This document shows, piece by piece, positions 7,365-9,199 of a stretch of DNA of 9,199 nucleotides; the first letter of the stretch is position 1, and each line of letters starts with the position of its first letter. The stretch is taken from assembly GCA_023264755.1 (NCBI GenBank), contig JAHFVB010000008.1, positions 1-9,199 of the forward strand. The letters are read 5' to 3'. The notes under the pieces were generated by a model. That model was given only the letters and a program-made list of their open reading frames with translations. It had not been told where the DNA came from and made no database searches. This DNA comes from Mycobacterium sp. GTDB taxonomy: Bacteria; Actinomycetota; Actinomycetes; Mycobacteriales; Mycobacteriaceae. Position numbers and translations under genes: made by a program.

Positions 7365-8211
7365 GCCGAGCACGCTGGTCTTCGGTGCCACCGGCTCCCT
7401 CGGCGGTCACCTGCTCACCGAGCTCGTCGCCCGGGGGATGGCCCCCGAGGCGATCACCGCAGTCGGTCGCAACACCGAGCGGCTCGCAGCACTTGCCGCC
7501 GCGGGGTTCGGCACCGCCGCGCTGGATTTGTCCGACTCGCCAGGGGTCGCCAGGCTGGTGGCCGGTCACTCCGACGTCGTCCTCATCTCGGGCGGGGACC
7601 CGGAGCGGGTGGCACAACACCTCTCCGTGATCCAGGCGGCGAAGGATGCCGGCGCGCAGCACGTGTACTACACGAGCGGCATTCGAGCAGACGAAGGTGC
7701 GGGGATCAACGCCGACCATAAGGCCACCGAAGCCGCGCTCGTCGCGTCCGGGGGCACGTACACGATCCTTCGGAACGCCTGGTACATCGAAAACTACCTG
7801 CAGTCCATGCGGGGCCCCAGGTACACGGGCATCTTCTCCGCGGCTGTCGGCGATGCCGTCGTCGCGGCGGCAAGCCGAAAAGACCTCGCCGAGGCGCTGG
7901 CCGTCGTCATCACCACGGACGGGCACGACGACGTCACGTACAGCCTTTCGGGCGATACCGACTTCACCTACGCCGACATTGCGAAGGCCATGTCGATCGT
8001 GCTCGAACGAGACGTCACCTATGTGGCGGTCTCCCCGGACGAACTGCGCACCCAGCTCACGGGGGCCGGCCTGGACGACGGGTTGGCCGGCTTCCTCGTC
8101 GGCTTGGACGAGACCATCGCCACGGGCACCTTCGCCCGCGTCGGTGACGACCTCACCCGCCTCATCGGACGGCCGAGCACCGGCCTCGTCGAAGGCCTGA
8201 CCGCAGAGTAA
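7357..8211 (+). CDS. NmrA/QorB-like NAD(P)-binding oxidoreductase (atypical SDR)
   Basis: A 284-residue atypical short-chain dehydrogenase of the NmrA/HSCARG or quinone oxidoreductase-2 group. The N-terminus LVFGATGSLGG (7-17) is the dinucleotide-binding GxxGxxG loop, Arg38 in AVGRN would suit NADPH, and VVLISGG and HVYYTSGI (103-109) are the next Rossmann strands. RNAWYIENY (139-147) corresponds to the NGWYTENY-like signature of QorB-type proteins. Relatives reduce quinones or act as NADPH-dependent redox sensors. The frame is open upstream within the VOC gene, but the nucleotide-binding start fits the GTG at 7357, which overlaps the VOC stop by 8 bp, so translation is probably coupled. The EVE gene follows after 2 nt. 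The pairing with a VOC protein and a MarR regulator suggests quinone or electrophile detoxification; this is inference. Confidence 0.87.
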   Translation: MPEPSTLVFGATGSLGGHLLTELVARGMAPEAITAVGRNTERLAALAAAGFGTAALDLSDSPGVARLVAGHSDVVLISGGDPERVAQHLSVIQAAKDAGAQHVYYTSGIRADEGAGINADHKATEAALVASGGTYTILRNAWYIENYLQSMRGPRYTGIFSAAVGDAVVAAASRKDLAEALAVVITTDGHDDVTYSLSGDTDFTYADIAKAMSIVLERDVTYVAVSPDELRTQLTGAGLDDGLAGFLVGLDETIATGTFARVGDDLTRLIGRPSTGLVEGLTAE

Positions 8212-8213
8212 TC

Positions 8214-8639
8214 ATGAAGCCGGAGAAGCGATTCTGGATCAACACCGTCAGCCTGGACCATGTCGAGGCAGCTATGGAGGGTGGATTCACCCAGGCCGAC
8301 CACGGCGCGAGAACGCGTCTTGGCCGGCCTCGGCCGGGCGACGAGATGATCTTCTACTCTCCCCGCACGAACCTGCACGGAGGAACTCCCGTCCAACGAT
8401 TCACGGCGTGGGCGACCATCACTGGGGACGAGCCCTATCAAGCCATCGTCACCGACGACTTCCGGCCGTGGCGACTGGCCGCCACGTTCCACCCCTGCAC
8501 GCCGATAGACGCCAGACCGCTCGTCGATCGGCTGTCGTTCATCCCCGACCCCGCCCACTGGGGGCTGCCCTTTCGTCGCGGACTCTTCACCATCCCCCAA
8601 GAAGACTTCGCGAAGATCTGCGCCCGGATGCGCGGCTGA
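8214..8639 (+). CDS. EVE-domain protein (UPF0310 type, PUA-like fold)
   Basis: A 141-residue protein that is one EVE domain of the UPF0310 type. RFWINTVSLDHVEAAMEGGF (6-25), the FTQADHG segment, RPGDEMIFYSPRT (40-52), RFTAWATITG and WGLPFRRGLFTI (115-126) are conserved stretches of that family. EVE domains share a fold with PUA and YTH domains and are thought to bind modified bases in DNA or RNA; no catalytic residues are expected. It starts 2 nt after the reductase stop and has no strong ribosome site of its own, so translation is probably coupled to that gene. Its presence in a MarR-controlled detoxification operon is unusual. Family call is strong; its role in this unit is unknown. Confidence 0.88.
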   Translation: MKPEKRFWINTVSLDHVEAAMEGGFTQADHGARTRLGRPRPGDEMIFYSPRTNLHGGTPVQRFTAWATITGDEPYQAIVTDDFRPWRLAATFHPCTPIDARPLVDRLSFIPDPAHWGLPFRRGLFTIPQEDFAKICARMRG

Positions 8640-8658
8640 CCACACCGCCATGGGACCT

Positions 8659-8677
8659 GGCTCGCGGACCGCTAGCC
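8659..8677. terminator. Possible weak hairpin between convergent genes
   Basis: GGCT-C-GCGG-A-CCGC-T-AGCC is an imperfect inverted repeat with one mismatch between the EVE and fadD genes. It overlaps the fadD stop codon, and no T-run follows on either strand. It may slow convergent transcription, but this is a low-confidence call. Confidence 0.25.
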
Positions 8678-9199
8678 CTCGTCGCCCTCGCCGTGCTTGA
8701 GCAGTTCGCGCTTGAGGATCTTGCCCGTCGGGTTGCGCGGCAACTCGTCGAGGAAGATCACGTCGCGCGGAACCTTGTAGCGCGCCAGGTGATCTCGTAC
8801 GTAGGCCTTGATGGCGTCCTCGTCGACCGAGGCCCCGTCGGTCTTGACGACGAACGCGCGCAACCGGTGCCCCCACTCCTTGTCCTCGACGCCGAGCGCG
8901 GTGGCTTCGACGACCTCCGGGTGGCCACTGATCAAGTCCTCGATCTCGGCAGGGAAGACGTTCTCCCCGCCCGAGACGATCATCTCGTCGTCGCGGCCGC
9001 TGACGTAGAGCAGTCCGTGCTCGTCGAAGTAGCCGACGTCACCCGATGACATGAGCCCGTCGATGATCTGCTTGTGCCCGCCGCCGGTGTACCCCTCGAA
9101 GGGGAAGGTGTTGCCGACGAAGATTCGGCCGACCTGCCCCTGCGGGACCTCCTTGCCGTTGTCGTCGAAGAGCTTGACCTTCACTCCCTTGACCACCGG
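8672..9199 (-). CDS. FadD-type acyl-CoA synthetase (ANL superfamily), C-terminal part, 5' end outside window
   Basis: These are the last 175 residues of an AMP-forming acyl-CoA synthetase; the frame is open to the right edge, so the N-terminal two thirds lie beyond it and the GTG at 9196 is not the start. It activates a carboxylic acid to acyl-AMP and then to the CoA thioester, in the cytoplasm. Visible ANL motifs are GLMSSGDVGYFD (A7), GRDDEMIVSGGENVFPAEIE (A8 hinge region) and NPTGKILKREL (A10), with the lysine needed for adenylation. FEGYTGGGH just before A7 is, from memory, typical of mycobacterial FadD2/FadD12-like proteins, but the paralogue cannot be fixed from this part. It converges on the EVE gene with 32 nt between stops and is unlikely to belong to the MarR unit. 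Confidence 0.93.
   Translation of the reverse strand, partial: PVVKGVKVKLFDDNGKEVPQGQVGRIFVGNTFPFEGYTGGGHKQIIDGLMSSGDVGYFDEHGLLYVSGRDDEMIVSGGENVFPAEIEDLISGHPEVVEATALGVEDKEWGHRLRAFVVKTDGASVDEDAIKAYVRDHLARYKVPRDVIFLDELPRNPTGKILKRELLKHGEGDEG

Noticed and set aside
8019..8876. 285-residue antisense ORF across the reductase, EVE and fadD ends
   Set aside because: It crosses three well-supported genes and shows no family motif.

Overview
The window looks like chromosome of an environmental, fast-growing mycobacterium (Mycolicibacterium-type). The evidence is an intact antigen 85 mycolyltransferase homologue, uniformly high GC, and an (R)-amine transaminase that, compared from memory, closely resembles the Mycobacterium vanbaalenii enzyme. 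I see no insertion sequence, tRNA, rRNA, CRISPR array or phage gene.

Positions 1-5144 form a co-oriented block. It starts with the 3' part of a large LuxR-type (LAL/MalT-like) regulator. Next comes a LysR-type regulator whose only well-placed start codon appears to be ACG. After a 135-bp gap with a perfect 9-bp-arm palindrome of LysR-operator type come an APC-superfamily amino acid/amine permease and a fold-type IV, (R)-selective amine transaminase. The reading that fits best is a regulated uptake and transamination cassette for a chiral amine or D-amino-acid-like compound. The physiological substrate of these industrially known enzymes is largely unknown, so this is the most interesting part of the window.

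Positions 5145-6396 hold a gene-free leader with a consensus CRP-type site, a secreted Ag85-family mycolyltransferase starting at TTG, and a strong intrinsic terminator.

Positions 6472-8639 hold a MarR regulator transcribed leftward. Divergent from it runs a tightly packed operon: a VOC (glyoxalase/bleomycin-resistance-like) protein, an NmrA/QorB-like NAD(P)-binding reductase whose start overlaps the preceding stop, and an EVE-domain protein of the UPF0310 type, 2 nt further on. Two copies of TGTCA-N6-TGACA in the divergent promoter region are likely MarR operators. This looks like an inducible detoxification or electrophile-response unit.

From 8672 to the right edge, on the minus strand, lies the C-terminal third of a FadD-type acyl-CoA synthetase, convergent with the EVE gene.
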